From assembly GCA_001828935.1 (NCBI GenBank), contig MHZX01000136.1:1-37987 (forward strand): 37,987 nt of DNA, written 5' to 3'. This document shows positions 1 through 8,820 of this stretch, one piece after another. The notes under the pieces were generated by a model. It was not told the DNA's origin, made no database searches, and saw only the letters and a list, made by a program, of their open reading frames with translations. The stretch's first letter is position 1; the number at the start of each line of letters is the position of its first letter. This DNA is from Rhodocyclales bacterium RIFCSPLOWO2_02_FULL_63_24. Its GTDB lineage: Bacteria; Pseudomonadota; Gammaproteobacteria; Burkholderiales; Rhodocyclaceae. The translations under genes were made by a program, and so were the position numbers.

Positions 1-107
1 GGATACACGTTTCCCGCTCAGACTCAAACCCCATTGGACAATGCTTCACCATCACTCGGCACCGGGCTCGCAGTACAATAACTCCTCTCTCTACGGAGGC
101 GCTCGCC

Positions 108-332
108 ATGGGAAATAAACTCGAACTGCTCGAAGCCGAAGCCCTGCAGCTGACAGCTGGCGAGCGCGCAGCTTTCGCCCAGCTATTGCTTGCAAGTCTC
201 GACGAAGATACTGACATTGAGGAAGCGTGGGCCGCCGAAACCGAGCGCAGAATTTCTGACATTGAGAGCGGAGCGGTACAAGTTATTCCAATTGCTGACG
301 CGCTTGCACAGGTACGTGCGTCGCTGAAGTGA
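108..332 (+). CDS. Antitoxin of a RelE/ParE-type toxin-antitoxin pair
   Basis: A 74-residue acidic protein that resembles the short 'addiction module component' antitoxins (TIGR02574-like): an N-terminal segment with the pattern LTAGERAAFAQLLLASLDED, an acidic middle and an Ala-rich helical C-terminus. Such proteins bind and neutralise the toxin encoded next to them and usually repress their own promoter. The ATG at 108 is preceded by a good GGAGG ribosome site (about 95-99). The stop overlaps the GTG start of the next gene by four bases (GTGA), which fits coupled translation of an antitoxin-first operon. The family assignment is from sequence style and the toxin beside it; I see no clear DNA-binding fold, so operator recognition is not shown. 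Confidence 0.75.
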   Translation: MGNKLELLEAEALQLTAGERAAFAQLLLASLDEDTDIEEAWAAETERRISDIESGAVQVIPIADALAQVRASLK

Positions 333-622
333 AGCTCGTCGTTGCTCCGCTGGCGCTCACCGAACTACACGATGCGGCCGCGTTCTATACGCTGAAAGCG
401 AATGTTGAGCTTGGTCTCGCGTTTGTGGCGGAGTTTGAGCGAACGGCCAATTTCGTCTTGGCCAATCCCCTGCTCGGTGCTGTATTTCGTGGCACTCGTC
501 GGCGATATATTCTCCGTCGGTTCCCATACAGCATCGTCTATCAGGTCACCACGGAGGAGCTTCGAATTCTTGCCGTCGCCCATCACAGGCGGCGTCCTGG
601 CTACTGGGCGCATCGGAAGTAG
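329..622 (+). CDS. RelE/ParE-family toxin
   Basis: A 97-residue basic protein of the RelE/ParE superfamily. The visible signature is an N-terminal beta strand, a helical 'ALTELHDAAAFY' segment, then FVAEFERT, 'ANPLLGAVFRGTRRRYILRRFPYSIVYQV' style strands and a closing 'ILAVAHHRRRPGYW'. This C-terminal pattern (RRFPYSIVY, then VAHHRRRPGYW) is typical of ParE/RelE toxins that act on gyrase or on mRNA at the ribosome. Which target applies cannot be told from sequence alone. The GTG start overlaps the antitoxin stop, so expression depends on translation of the antitoxin. The pair lies at the window edge next to a decayed-looking stretch, consistent with mobile accessory DNA. Confidence 0.8.
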   Translation: MKLVVAPLALTELHDAAAFYTLKANVELGLAFVAEFERTANFVLANPLLGAVFRGTRRRYILRRFPYSIVYQVTTEELRILAVAHHRRRPGYWAHRK

Positions 623-709
623 GTCACCAAGATCACTTCGACCAGTGACGTCCAGCCCGGCGATCGACCTCGTTCGCTTCGCTCTCTGGACGCTACAAAG
701 GAGTACCTG

Positions 710-823
710 ATGTCAAACGTCGCTGGCACTCTTCCATTGAACCTGCTTCGGCTAAAGGACTTCACAACCTTTACGCCAAGCGGCTCCCTGGAACAGGAAC
801 CGACAAAATCGTCTAAGCGGTAG
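710..823 (+). CDS. Small open reading frame, unknown
   Basis: A 37-codon frame from ATG at 710 to TAG at 821-823, beginning MSNVAGTLPLNLLRLKDF. An AGGAG ribosome site lies at about 699-703, seven bases before the ATG, which is the main reason to list it. I recognise no family, and there is no signal peptide or membrane segment. It could be a real small protein, the remnant of a longer gene broken during acquisition of the neighbouring toxin-antitoxin pair, or chance. Confidence is low. Confidence 0.2.
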   Translation: MSNVAGTLPLNLLRLKDFTTFTPSGSLEQEPTKSSKR

Positions 824-911
824 TAGATGGGCCAATCACGTGCCGCGTTGTCTCAGCGTTGAAGTACGACAAACCTCAGGTCGCATGAGCGCGCGTCCTG
901 AGCCGCCGTGT

Positions 912-928
912 CGCCAGCGCCGACTCTT
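912..928 (-). repeat. Copy of dispersed 16-base word
   Basis: On the minus strand this site reads AAGAGTCGGCGCTGGCG, 14 bases past the nagZ stop codon. The core AGAGTCGGCGCTGGCG recurs exactly at 3381-3396 and 20597-20612. Function unknown. Confidence 0.4.
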
Positions 929-941
929 GTACCGCTGGCCC

Positions 942-1946
942 TCAGGCCGTAAGGCTATCCACCGCCGCCCTGCCCGCTGCGTAGCGCACGGCATCCTGCT
1001 GCCAGCCGGCAGACGGCGAGATCCGCTGCAGTCTTGCGGAGCGCACCGGGTCGTGCGCCGGCGTCCAGTGCTCCAGCACCTGGGCCACCGCATCGGGCGC
1101 GTTGCAGATCAGCAGCATGTCGCAGCCGGCGACCCAGGCCGCCTGCGTGCGCTGGACCATGTCGCCGGCGAAACTGGCGCCTTCCATCGACAGGTCGTCG
1201 CTGAAAATCACGCCGTCGAAGGCAAACTCCCGGCGCAGCTTTTCCAGCCACACCGGCGAGAAACCGGCGGGACGCGAATCGACCTGCGGATAGATGACGT
1301 GGGCCGGCATCACCGCGTCGAGCTTGAGCTGCCGATAGGGTGCGAGGTCCGGTGCCATTTCGGCCAGGCTGCGCTCGTCGACCGGGATCGCCAGGTGCGA
1401 GTCCGCCGCGACCCAGCCGTGACCGGGGAAATGCTTGCCGCAGCAGCCCATGCCGGCGCCGCGCAGGCCGTCGATCAGGGCGCCGGCCAATTCGGTCACC
1501 GCCACCGGATCGCGGTGGAAGGCGCGGTCGCCGATGACCCCGCTGGGGCCCCAATCGAGATCCAGCACCGGCGTGAAGGATAGATCGACACCGCAGGCGC
1601 GCAGCTCCGCCGCCAGCAGGTAGCCGATGTCGGCCGCTGACTTGCGTGCAGCGACGGCATCGCGATCCCACAGTTCGCCGAGGCGGCGCATCGGCGGCAG
1701 CTGCGTGAAGCCCGCGCGACAACGCTGCACCCGTCCGCCTTCGTGATCGATGGCGATCGGCAGCACCGGCGTGCGCAGGGCATGGATCGCCGCACACAGC
1801 GCGGTGAGCTGCTGCGGATCGCGGTAGTTGCGCTTGAACAGGATCACCCCGCCGACCCGCGGGTGGACCAGGCGCTCGCAATCGAGGGCCGACAGTTCGA
1901 GGCCGGCGACGTCGATCATCAGCGGGCCGAGCGGGAGAGCGTTCAT
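942..1946 (-). CDS. nagZ: Beta-N-acetylhexosaminidase NagZ
   Basis: A 334-residue glycoside hydrolase family 3 enzyme. NagZ removes N-acetylglucosamine from GlcNAc-anhydromuropeptides in the cytoplasm during peptidoglycan recycling. Visible motifs: IDHEGGRVQR (66-75), the NagZ signature KHFPGHG (171-177), which carries the flexible catalytic histidine loop, and SDDLSM (249-254) with the nucleophile aspartate. Length matches the family (~330-340). The ATG at 1946 was chosen because the family begins immediately before 'LGPLMIDVAG' and because it overlaps the acpS stop by four bases (ATGA). It is the last gene of the long minus-strand block. No signal peptide, as expected for a cytosolic enzyme. 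Confidence 0.95.
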   Translation of the reverse strand: MNALPLGPLMIDVAGLELSALDCERLVHPRVGGVILFKRNYRDPQQLTALCAAIHALRTPVLPIAIDHEGGRVQRCRAGFTQLPPMRRLGELWDRDAVAARKSAADIGYLLAAELRACGVDLSFTPVLDLDWGPSGVIGDRAFHRDPVAVTELAGALIDGLRGAGMGCCGKHFPGHGWVAADSHLAIPVDERSLAEMAPDLAPYRQLKLDAVMPAHVIYPQVDSRPAGFSPVWLEKLRREFAFDGVIFSDDLSMEGASFAGDMVQRTQAAWVAGCDMLLICNAPDAVAQVLEHWTPAHDPVRSARLQRISPSAGWQQDAVRYAAGRAAVDSLTA

Positions 1947-2320
1947 GATTTTTCCAGTATGACGAAGGCGACGGCGTAGTCCTGCTCGTCGCTGATGGAG
2001 AGATGTGCGGTGAGTCCGCGTTCGGCGAAATGCGCGGCGAGCGTCGGGCCGAAGGCGAAAAACGGCCGGCCGAGTTCGTCGTGGTCGACGGCGATTTCGG
2101 GCAGCAGCACGGGGGCGCGGACGCCGGTGCCGAAGGCCTTGCCCAGCGCCTCTTTCGCGGCGAAGCGCTTGGCCAGGAAGCGCGCCGGCTCGCGGCTGCT
2201 GCGGCAGGCCGCGCGCTCGTCCGGCGCCAGCATCTTTTCCAGGCCACGCTCGCCATGGCGCTGCCAATAGTCGGCCATGCGCGCGACGGCGACGATGTCG
2301 GTGCCGATGCCGTGGATCAT
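1943..2320 (-). CDS. acpS: Holo-[acyl-carrier-protein] synthase AcpS
   Basis: A 125-residue phosphopantetheinyl transferase that moves 4'-phosphopantetheine from coenzyme A onto the serine of acyl carrier protein (acpP lies at 17577-17816). The N-terminal IHGIGTDIV holds the Mg-binding Asp8, and the helix RFLAKRFAAKEALGKAFGTG holds the conserved Glu57; both are family signatures. The ATG at 2320 begins the conserved MIHGIGTD; the open frame extends a few codons upstream but those are not conserved. The stop overlaps the nagZ start (ATGA). Between this gene and the upstream pdxJ is a 112-base C-rich repeat rather than the tight spacing common in this operon. Confidence 0.96.
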   Translation of the reverse strand: MIHGIGTDIVAVARMADYWQRHGERGLEKMLAPDERAACRSSREPARFLAKRFAAKEALGKAFGTGVRAPVLLPEIAVDHDELGRPFFAFGPTLAAHFAERGLTAHLSISDEQDYAVAFVILEKS

Positions 2321-2432
2321 GCCGCCTCCGCCGGACCGCCCCAAGGAGATGGCAAAACAAACACACGGAGCGGGCGCAGCCCGCGAACCGCACTCACCCC
2401 CGTCCTTGGGGCGGGGGTTGGGGGGTGGGCCG
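2321..2432 (-). repeat. C-rich hairpin repeat between pdxJ and acpS
   Basis: Directly after the pdxJ stop the minus strand runs through a C-rich tract (about 2431-2412), a short hairpin-capable part CCCCGTCC..., and then GCGGGCTGCGCCCGC (about 2370-2384), which is itself palindromic. The order C-tract, G-rich arm, GTGAGTG, TTCGC-GGCTGCGC-CG parallels the sequence at 35073-35140 behind msrB. This suggests two members of a dispersed palindromic repeat family. Similarity was judged by eye. Confidence 0.4.
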
Positions 2433-3182
2433 TCACAGGCACTGGGCTTCCCGCATCAGCCGCTTCATCTCGGCGACGGCTTCGCGCATGCCGACGAAGA
2501 TCGCGCGGCTGACGATGGCGTGGCCGATGTGGAGTTCGCGAATACCGGGCAATGCAGCCACCGGCTGCACGTTGAAGTAGTTGAGCGCGTGACCCGCGTT
2601 GAAGCGCATGCCGGCGGCGCGAACCGCCGCGCCGGCGCGGCGTATCTTGTCCAGTTCGGCCAGCACCGGCGCGCTTTCGGCATCGCGACCGCGGCTGTAG
2701 AAGGCATGGGCATAGGGCCCGGTATGGATTTCGCACACGCGCACGCCAATCCGCGCAGCGGCTTCGACCTGGGGCAGTTCGGCGTCGATGAAGGCGCTGG
2801 TGACAATGCCGGCATCGGCCAGCCGCGCCACCACCTCGCGCAAGCGCGCCTCCTGGCCGGCGACGTCAAGGCCACCTTCGGTGGTGATCTCGTGCCGGCC
2901 TTCAGGCACCAGCATGGCCATCTCTGGCTTGATCTGGCGGGCGATGTCGACCATTTCGTCGGTGGCGGCCATTTCGAGATTGAGCTTGATGTGAGTCAGT
3001 TCGCGCAGCCGTCGCACGTCGTGATCCTGGATGTGGCGGCGATCTTCGCGCAAATGCACGGTGATGCCGTCGGCGCCGCCCAGGTGCGCTTCGACGGCGG
3101 CCCATACCGGGTCCGGTTCGTGGGTCTTGCGCGCCTCGCGCACCGTCGTCACGTGGTCTATGTTTACGCCGAGTTCGATCAT
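2433..3182 (-). CDS. pdxJ: Pyridoxine 5'-phosphate synthase PdxJ
   Basis: A 249-residue TIM-barrel enzyme that condenses 1-deoxy-D-xylulose 5-phosphate with 3-amino-2-oxopropyl phosphate to make pyridoxine 5'-phosphate, the last ring-forming step of DXP-dependent vitamin B6 synthesis. Motifs: [15 protein letters not shown] at the N-terminus, [14 protein letters not shown] with the active-site histidine, [14 protein letters not shown] with the catalytic glutamate, and GHALNYFNV near the C-terminus. Length matches the family. The ATG at 3182 begins the conserved [10 protein letters not shown]; the 49 upstream codons of the open frame overlap recO and are not conserved. It is placed after recO with a 28-base gap, the usual betaproteobacterial order. 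Confidence 0.96.
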   Translation of the reverse strand: MIELGVNIDHVTTVREARKTHEPDPVWAAVEAHLGGADGITVHLREDRRHIQDHDVRRLRELTHIKLNLEMAATDEMVDIARQIKPEMAMLVPEGRHEITTEGGLDVAGQEARLREVVARLADAGIVTSAFIDAELPQVEAAARIGVRVCEIHTGPYAHAFYSRGRDAESAPVLAELDKIRRAGAAVRAAGMRFNAGHALNYFNVQPVAALPGIRELHIGHAIVSRAIFVGMREAVAEMKRLMREAQCL

Positions 3183-3210
3183 GCTGCCTCCGCAAGGATT
3201 GCCGATTGGA

Positions 3211-3927
3211 TCACAGTTCCTGCAATTCGATGAACACCCGCCGCGATTGCAACGGTTTGCCGCCCATATGATGGGCAATGAGCTGGCGCATGAGTTGCCT
3301 GCTTTCGAGCCGCGTGCGCGGATCGGCATAGTCGTCCGCCGCCATGTCGAGCAGGGTCTTGCCGCTGATGGTCGCCGCCTCGCCAGCGCCGACTCTGCTC
3401 CGCACCGGGCCGCGCTCGATCAGGTAGGCGTATTCCCCTTCCGGCGCCACCGGCAGACCCGACTCGACGTCGATCTCCAGCGTCAGGCCGTAGCCCAGTT
3501 CCTTCAACAACGTCTTCTCGAAACGCCGCAGTTCCGGCGCGTCGGCGCCGCCTCCGGCCAGCGCACGCAAGGCGGCGGCGTAGGCGTCGAACAAGGCGCC
3601 GTGGGCATCTTCGCGCGGCAGCATTTTGAGCAGCAGCTCATTCAGATAGTAGCCGAGCAGCAGACAGCGCCCGCCCAGCAAGGGCATGCCGCCGAGCCAT
3701 TCGGCCTTGGCCAGGGTCTTGACCTCGCCGCCGCCAAACCAGCCCAACTCCAGCGGCTGAAACGACATCAGCATGCCGCGCATGGCCGAGCGCGGCCGCC
3801 TTGCGCCGCGCGCCAGGAGCGGTACGCGGCCATGATCGCGGGTGAACACATCGACCACGAGACTGGTTTCGCTGTAGGGATGCAGGTGCAGGACATAGGC
3901 CGCCTGGCCGTCGACGCGCTTGCTCAC
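3211..3927 (-). CDS. recO: DNA repair protein RecO
   Basis: A 238-residue RecO. It helps RecR and RecF load RecA on SSB-coated gaps and anneals complementary strands. The N-terminal OB-fold is visible ([37 protein letters not shown] style), followed by the helical C-terminal domain with [17 protein letters not shown] and [17 protein letters not shown] see no cysteine zinc-finger quartet in the C-terminal domain, as in other proteobacterial RecO. The GTG at 3927 is chosen because the conserved start ([12 protein letters not shown]) follows at once. A 53-base gap separates it from era upstream. Confidence 0.93.
   Translation of the reverse strand: MSKRVDGQAAYVLHLHPYSETSLVVDVFTRDHGRVPLLARGARRPRSAMRGMLMSFQPLELGWFGGGEVKTLAKAEWLGGMPLLGGRCLLLGYYLNELLLKMLPREDAHGALFDAYAAALRALAGGGADAPELRRFEKTLLKELGYGLTLEIDVESGLPVAPEGEYAYLIERGPVRSRVGAGEAATISGKTLLDMAADDYADPRTRLESRQLMRQLIAHHMGGKPLQSRRVFIELQEL
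3381..3396 (-). repeat. Copy of dispersed 16-base word inside recO
   Basis: The minus strand reads AGAGTCGGCGCTGGCG, identical to the copies at 912-927 and 20597-20612. Here it is coding sequence for RecO residues SRVGAG, so it may be partly codon-driven. Confidence 0.35.
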
Positions 3928-3980
3928 GATATCAAGCCGAAGCTGGAAACCCGGTGGAAAAGAGGCTAGGCCGCCGCAAG

Positions 3981-4868
3981 TCAGCCGTAGCCCAGGCTCT
4001 TCAGGGCGCGCTCGTCGTCGGCCCAGCCGCCTTTGACCTTGACCCAGGTCTCCAGCCAGACCTTGCCGCCGAACAGGGTTTCCATTTCCTTGCGCGCGTC
4101 CGTCGAAATACGTTTCAGGCGTTCGCCGCCCTTGCCGATGACGATCGAGCGATGCCCTTCCTTGTCGACGATCACCGCCGCGTGAATCCGGCGCAGCTCG
4201 CCTTCCTGTTCGAACTTCTCGATTTCGACGGCGATGCCGTAGGGCAGCTCCTCGCCCAGGTTGCGGAACAGCTTTTCGCGCAATATCTCGGAGGCCATGA
4301 AGCGCTCCGAGCGGTCGGTGATGTCGTCCGCGGCAAATACCGGCGGCCCTTCCGGCAGATAGCGGGCGACGGTGGCCAGCAATTCGTCGGTGCCGAGGCC
4401 TTTTTCGGCCGAAAGCGGCAGCACTTCGGCAAATTCATGCAGCACCGACACGCGAGCAATGAAGGGCAGCAGCTCGGCCTTGTCGGCCAGGCGGTCGATC
4501 TTGTTGATCACCAGCAGCACCGGTATGCCGGCCGGCAACATGCGCAGAATCTCGGTCTCGCCGGCGCCCCAGCGCCCGGCTTCGATCACCAGCAGGATCA
4601 GGTCGACATCGGCGAAGGTCGAGGTCACGCTGCGGTTCATCAGGCGATTCAGCGCATTCTTGTGCGTCATCTGGAAACCGGGCGTATCGACGAAAATGAA
4701 CTGCGCCTGGTCCGTGGTCAGCACGCCGTGAATCCGATGGCGCGTGGTCTGCGCCTTCTTCGAGGTGATGCTGACCTTCGCCCCGACCAAGCGGTTGGTC
4801 AGGGTCGATTTGCCGACGTTGGGGCGGCCAATGACGGCCAGGTAGCCGGTGCGAAACGCCGCGCTCAT
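3981..4868 (-). CDS. era: GTPase Era
   Basis: A 295-residue Ras-like GTPase that binds the 3' end of 16S rRNA and assists assembly of the 30S subunit. Visible motifs: G1 GRPNVGKS (14-21), switch region [12 protein letters not shown]3 DTPG (61-64), G4 NKID (122-125), G5 SAEKG, and the C-terminal KH domain with IGKGG (244-248). The ATG at 4868 overlaps the rnc stop by four bases (ATGA), and the conserved N-terminus ([16 protein letters not shown]) begins just after. The rnc-era pair is the usual arrangement and links rRNA cleavage with 30S maturation. Confidence 0.97.
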   Translation of the reverse strand: MSAAFRTGYLAVIGRPNVGKSTLTNRLVGAKVSITSKKAQTTRHRIHGVLTTDQAQFIFVDTPGFQMTHKNALNRLMNRSVTSTFADVDLILLVIEAGRWGAGETEILRMLPAGIPVLLVINKIDRLADKAELLPFIARVSVLHEFAEVLPLSAEKGLGTDELLATVARYLPEGPPVFAADDITDRSERFMASEILREKLFRNLGEELPYGIAVEIEKFEQEGELRRIHAAVIVDKEGHRSIVIGKGGERLKRISTDARKEMETLFGGKVWLETWVKVKGGWADDERALKSLGYG

Positions 4869-5533
4869 GGCTTGATCTCCGCGATGGCCCGCTGTGCTGC
4901 CTGCTGTTCTGCAATGCGCCGGCTGCCGCCGGTGCCGGTGCTGCGGATGCCAAGATCCGGAATGACACATTCCACTTCGAACTCCTGGGCGTGCGCTTCG
5001 CCGTGCGTGGCGAGCAGCCCGTAGCGCGGCAAGGGCAGATGCCGCCCTTGCAGGACTTCCTGCAAGGCGGTTTTGGGATCCTTGCCGGCACCATTCGCGT
5101 CGATGCGGCTCATGGCAGTCTGATACAGGCGCTCGATAACGGTCCGTGCCGCGTCAAACCCGGCATCCACGTAAATCGCCCCGAAAATCGCTTCCAGTGC
5201 ATCGGCAAGGATCGACGGACGGCGGGCGCCCCCGCTCTTCAACTCGCCCTCGCCCAGTTGCAGATAATCGCCGAGCCCCAAGTTGAGGGCGATATCCGCC
5301 AGGGTTTCCTGCCTCACCAGAGTTGCGCGCAAACGGGACAGTTCGCCTTCCCTGAGGGCGGCAAAGCGCTGGTGCAGGTAGGCCGCGACGGCACAATTGA
5401 GTACCGAGTCGCCAAGGAATTCCAGACGTTCGTTGTGGGGAGAGCCGAAACTGCGATGGGTGAGCGCCTGACGCAACAACTCCGGCCGGCCAAAGCCGTG
5501 CCCGAGCGCTGCTTCCAGGCGCTGCGGCTTCAT
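4865..5533 (-). CDS. rnc: Ribonuclease III
   Basis: A 222-residue double-strand-specific endoribonuclease that processes rRNA precursors and structured mRNAs. The nuclease signature [11 protein letters not shown] is at 35-45, and the second acidic pair lies in [15 protein letters not shown] (Asp111, Glu114). A C-terminal double-stranded-RNA-binding domain covers about 150-222 ([11 protein letters not shown] to [16 protein letters not shown]). Length matches proteobacterial RNase III. The ATG at 5533 overlaps the stop of the DUF4845 gene by four bases, and its own stop overlaps era, so three genes are translationally linked. Confidence 0.97.
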   Translation of the reverse strand: MKPQRLEAALGHGFGRPELLRQALTHRSFGSPHNERLEFLGDSVLNCAVAAYLHQRFAALREGELSRLRATLVRQETLADIALNLGLGDYLQLGEGELKSGGARRPSILADALEAIFGAIYVDAGFDAARTVIERLYQTAMSRIDANGAGKDPKTALQEVLQGRHLPLPRYGLLATHGEAHAQEFEVECVIPDLGIRSTGTGGSRRIAEQQAAQRAIAEIKP

Positions 5534-5889
5534 TGTTTGGCGCTGCTGCCCTCGAAATCGAAGACCAGGCTGACGTTGCTGAACAACGGTATCTTTTTTG
5601 TGTAAGCGAAAGAAATCACCAGTTCGCCGCCTTCCTTGGTGATTTCGAGATCCTGCGCCGATATGCTCTTGACGTCATCAATATCCGCACGCTTGGTGAA
5701 GGCTGCCCGCACCTGCGCCACGGATGCCTCTTTCAGGCTGCCGTCGCCGGCAGTGCCCTTGATCGCCTTGACGGCGTTGCCATACTCCATCCAGGGCGGC
5801 AAGGCCTTCATCGCCAGCAATGCAACCAGGCCAACAAGCACGCCACCGATCATGAGTGCGTTAAGGCTGACACCACGCTGAAGTTTCAT
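5530..5889 (-). CDS. DUF4845 family small membrane-anchored protein
   Basis: A 119-residue protein with one N-terminal hydrophobic segment (about residues 9-28, [20 protein letters not shown]) and a small soluble domain that probably faces the periplasm. It matches the DUF4845 family, found between lepB and rnc in many betaproteobacteria and gammaproteobacteria. The N-terminus ([13 protein letters not shown]) resembles a type IV pilin-like leader followed by a hydrophobic helix, but I do not see a convincing prepilin cleavage site. The function is unknown. It starts 8 bases after the lepB stop, and its stop overlaps rnc, so it is expressed with the secretion and RNA-processing genes. Confidence 0.85.
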   Translation of the reverse strand: MKLQRGVSLNALMIGGVLVGLVALLAMKALPPWMEYGNAVKAIKGTAGDGSLKEASVAQVRAAFTKRADIDDVKSISAQDLEITKEGGELVISFAYTKKIPLFSNVSLVFDFEGSSAKQ

Positions 5890-5897
5890 GTTTCCCC

Positions 5898-6686
5898 CTA
5901 GTGAAACGAGCCGATCCGTTTCAGATCGCTAAAATTGAACCAGATGAAGAACGCCTTGCCCACCAGGTTTTCGTCAGGGACGAAGCCCCAGAATCGGCTG
6001 TCCTGCGAATTGTCGCGATTGTCGCCCATCATGAAATAGTGTCCGGCGGGAACCTCGCAACTCACGCCTTCGCTATTGTAGTGACATTTATCCGCATACG
6101 GAAAGCGGACGATTTGCTGGACAAACGGCGGTGCCTCGGCTTCGACCAGGATATGGTGCTGCACGCTGCCCAGGGTTTCCACGAAACGCGGCGTATAGAA
6201 CAGGCGGTCGCGGTCGAGATAGTCCTCGACCTTGGTTTGCACGATCTCCTGGCCGTTGATGGTCAGCCTCTTGTTGCGATAGACCACCTTGTCGCCCGGC
6301 AGGCCGACCACGCGCTTGATGTAGTCGAGCGACGGATCGGGCGGATAGCGAAACACCACCACGTCGCCGCGCTGCGGAGAATTGAGCTCGACGATCTTCT
6401 TGTTGATCACCGGCAGGCGCACGCCGTAGGTGTATTTGTTCACCAGGATGAAATCGCCGACCAGCAGCGTCGGGATCATCGAGCCGGAAGGAATCTTGAA
6501 GGGTTCGACGAGGAAGGAGCGCAGCAGGAAGACCGCCAGGATCACCGGGAAGAAGCTGCCGCCATATTCGACCCACCACGGATCGGGTGCATCCGCCGGG
6601 CGCTTCTTGCGTGCGTAGAAATGGTCGAAAGCCCAGACGACGCCGGTGGCGACGACCAGCATAAAGAGGATCAGTGCGAAGTTCAT
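5898..6686 (-). CDS. lepB: Signal peptidase I
   Basis: A 262-residue inner-membrane serine protease that removes signal peptides from Sec- and Tat-exported proteins. Two N-terminal membrane segments are visible (about 3-20 and 44-62). The catalytic box [10 protein letters not shown] puts the nucleophile at Ser69, and [12 protein letters not shown] supplies the general-base lysine at Lys124. The box E motif [18 protein letters not shown] lies near the C-terminus. Both catalytic residues are intact. The ATG at 6686 overlaps the lepA stop by four bases. The lepA-lepB order is the usual one. Confidence 0.97.
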   Translation of the reverse strand: MNFALILFMLVVATGVVWAFDHFYARKKRPADAPDPWWVEYGGSFFPVILAVFLLRSFLVEPFKIPSGSMIPTLLVGDFILVNKYTYGVRLPVINKKIVELNSPQRGDVVVFRYPPDPSLDYIKRVVGLPGDKVVYRNKRLTINGQEIVQTKVEDYLDRDRLFYTPRFVETLGSVQHHILVEAEAPPFVQQIVRFPYADKCHYNSEGVSCEVPAGHYFMMGDNRDNSQDSRFWGFVPDENLVGKAFFIWFNFSDLKRIGSFH

Positions 6687-8476
6687 TTGTCACCCACGCG
6701 TAGCACGGCGAGGAAAGCTTCCTGGGGAATTTCGACGCTGCCGACCTGCTTCATGCGCTTCTTGCCGGCCTTCTGCTTTTCCAGCAGCTTCTTCTTGCGC
6801 GTGATGTCGCCGCCGTAGCACTTGGCCAGCACGTCCTTGCGCATGGCCTTGACGTTTTCGCGGGCAATGATGGTCGAGCCGATCGCCGCCTGGATGGCGA
6901 CGTCGTACATCTGGCGCGGGATCAGCTCGCGCATCTTGGCTGCCAGTTCGCGGCCGCGATACGGCGCGTTGGCGCGATGCACGATCAGCGACAGGGCGTC
7001 CACCTTGTCACCGTTGATCAGTACGTCCAACTTGACCACGTCGGCGGCGCGGTACTCCTTGAACTCGTAGTCGAGCGAGGCGTAGCCGCGCGAAACCGAC
7101 TTCAGCTTGTCGAAGAAATCCATCACCACTTCGGCCATCGGCATGTCGTAGGTCAGCTGCACCTGGCGGCCGTGGTAGGCCATGTTCACCTGCGAACCGC
7201 GCTTCTGCTCGCACAGGGTGATCACCGCGCCGAGGTATTCCTGCGGTACGAAAATCTTGGTGGTGATGATGGGCTCGCGGATTTCCTCCATCTTCTGCAC
7301 TTCCGGCAGCTTGGCCGGGTTTTCCACCTGGATGGTGGTGCCGTCGCGCATCAGCACTTCGTACACCACCGTCGGCGCGGTGGTGATCAGGTCCTGGTCG
7401 AATTCGCGCTCCAGCCGCTCCTGGACGATTTCCATGTGCAAGAGGCCGAGGAAGCCGCAGCGGAAGCCGAAACCGAGCGCCTGCGACACTTCCGGCTCGT
7501 AGTGCAGCGAGGCGTCGTTGAGCTTGAGCTTTTCCAGCGAGTCGCGCAGGCTGTCGTATTGATTGGACTCGACCGGATAGAGGCCGGCGAACACCTGCGA
7601 CTTGATTTCCTTGAAGCCGGGCAATGCCTGGGCGGCCCGCCGGTCGACGGTGGTCACGGTGTCGCCGACCTTGGCCGCGTCGAGTTCCTTGATGCCGGAG
7701 ATGATGAAGCCGACCTCGCCAGCCCGCAATTCGCTACGCGTCACCGACTTGGGGGTGAACACGCCGACCTGTTCGCACAGATGCTGCGAACCTTCCGCCA
7801 TCAGCAGTATCTTGTCCTTGGCGCGCAAGCTGCCGTCGACGACGCGCACCAGCATCACCACGCCGACATAGTTGTCGAACCACGAGTCGATGATCAGGGC
7901 CTTCAGCGGCGCCGCCGGATCGCCCTTGGGCGGCGGGACGCGGGCGATCACGGCTTCGAGCACGTCATCAACGCCGAGGCCGGTCTTGGCCGAACACAGG
8001 ATCGCCTCGGTGGCGTCGATGCCGATCACGTCTTCGATTTCCTGGCGCGCGTTGTCGGGGTCGGCTGCCGGCAGGTCGATCTTGTTCAGCACCGGCACCA
8101 CATCGACGCCGAGTTCGATCGCCGTATAGCAGTTGGCCACGGTCTGCGCCTCGACGCCCTGCGAGGCATCGACCACCAGCAGCGCCCCTTCGCAGGCGGA
8201 CAGGGAACGGCTGACTTCGTACGAGAAGTCGACGTGTCCCGGCGTGTCGATCAGGTTCAGGTTGTAGGTTTTTCCGTCGCGCGCCGTGTAGCTCAGCGCC
8301 GCCGTCTGAGCCTTGATGGTAATGCCGCGCTCGCGCTCGATATCCATCGAGTCGAGTACTTGCGCCTCCATTTCGCGGTCGGACAAACCACCGCAACGAT
8401 GGATGATGCGATCGGCCAGGGTGGATTTCCCGTGATCGATATGGGCAATGATGGAGAAGTTGCGGATGTGATCCAT
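6683..8476 (-). CDS. lepA: Elongation factor 4 (LepA)
   Basis: A translational GTPase of 597 residues from this start, the normal family size (~599). It back-translocates stalled ribosomes and affects ribosome biogenesis. G1 AHIDHGKS (11-18), the [17 protein letters not shown]3 region and [10 protein letters not shown] (G4) are visible, and the LepA-specific C-terminus ends in basic repeats ([19 protein letters not shown]). I chose the ATG at 8476 because the family starts at [14 protein letters not shown]; an in-frame ATG at 8500 would add eight residues and neither start has a strong ribosome site. The gene follows the glutaredoxin-like gene and is downstream of the IS insertion in degQ. 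Confidence 0.95.
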   Translation of the reverse strand: MDHIRNFSIIAHIDHGKSTLADRIIHRCGGLSDREMEAQVLDSMDIERERGITIKAQTAALSYTARDGKTYNLNLIDTPGHVDFSYEVSRSLSACEGALLVVDASQGVEAQTVANCYTAIELGVDVVPVLNKIDLPAADPDNARQEIEDVIGIDATEAILCSAKTGLGVDDVLEAVIARVPPPKGDPAAPLKALIIDSWFDNYVGVVMLVRVVDGSLRAKDKILLMAEGSQHLCEQVGVFTPKSVTRSELRAGEVGFIISGIKELDAAKVGDTVTTVDRRAAQALPGFKEIKSQVFAGLYPVESNQYDSLRDSLEKLKLNDASLHYEPEVSQALGFGFRCGFLGLLHMEIVQERLEREFDQDLITTAPTVVYEVLMRDGTTIQVENPAKLPEVQKMEEIREPIITTKIFVPQEYLGAVITLCEQKRGSQVNMAYHGRQVQLTYDMPMAEVVMDFFDKLKSVSRGYASLDYEFKEYRAADVVKLDVLINGDKVDALSLIVHRANAPYRGRELAAKMRELIPRQMYDVAIQAAIGSTIIARENVKAMRKDVLAKCYGGDITRKKKLLEKQKAGKKRMKQVGSVEIPQEAFLAVLRVGDK

Positions 8477-8546
8477 GAGGTCAACAAAAAAGGCGCTCAT
8501 TCAAGCTCTTGAGCACCTTGGAGACTTAAAAAGCAAGGGGCGGATT

Positions 8547-8816
8547 TTACTTGAAACTGCCCAAATACTCACGCACTTTCGCCGCATCGAGGAAGTAGTA
8601 ACAGAGTTCGCCGCCCTCCTCGTCGGCCAGGACCGGCACCAGTTCGTCGTATTTGGCTTCGAGCGCCGGGTCGGCATCGACGTCCACCACCTCGATGTCA
8701 AAAGGCGGCACACCCGGCTCGCTGCGCAGGGCTTCCAGCGCAGCGAGCATGTCGTGGCACAGGTGGCAGTAGTCGCGGCTGTAGAGTCTCAGCCGCAGCG
8801 ATTGCCGACGCTCCAG
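8547..8816 (-). CDS. Glutaredoxin-family (DUF836-type) protein, start uncertain
   Basis: A small thioredoxin-fold protein. Reading the frame upstream of the first ATG (8750) reveals RLYSRDYCHLCHDMLAALE, the strand and CxxC (CHLC) helix expected of this family, so the real product must start before 8750. In this frame no ATG, GTG or TTG exists between the CxxC codons and the upstream degQ stop; the only candidate initiators are CTG codons (8816 or shortly after) or ATA (8828). I set the 5' end at CTG 8816, which follows the degQ stop closely; this is a guess. The downstream part (PFDIEVVDVDADPALEAKYDELVPVL, then a C-terminal helix to LGSFK) is normal. In other genomes the gene sits between degQ and lepA, as here. 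Substrate unknown; a redox role is inferred from CxxC. Confidence 0.7.
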   Translation of the reverse strand: MERRQSLRLRLYSRDYCHLCHDMLAALEALRSEPGVPPFDIEVVDVDADPALEAKYDELVPVLADEEGGELCYYFLDAAKVREYLGSFK

Positions 8817-8820
8817 CGGC

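Larger units (their letters stand above)
623..941. other. Sparse spacer between the TA pair and nagZ
   Basis: About 320 bases between the toxin stop and the convergent nagZ stop. It holds one short open frame with a ribosome site (710-823), no convincing tRNA, terminator or promoter, and a copy of a 16-base word that recurs elsewhere in the window (912-928, see the repeat entry). It reads like accessory or decayed sequence. Confidence 0.4.

Noticed and set aside
942..2393. Long open frame through nagZ and acpS suggesting a fusion protein
   Set aside because: nagZ and acpS are in different frames with an ATGA overlap; the upstream part of the long frame is just acpS read out of frame.
6977..8512. 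A 511-codon plus-strand open frame opposite lepA
   Set aside because: It is a shadow of the GC-rich lepA gene: His/Arg/Val-rich with no family motifs, while lepA on the other strand is complete and canonical.
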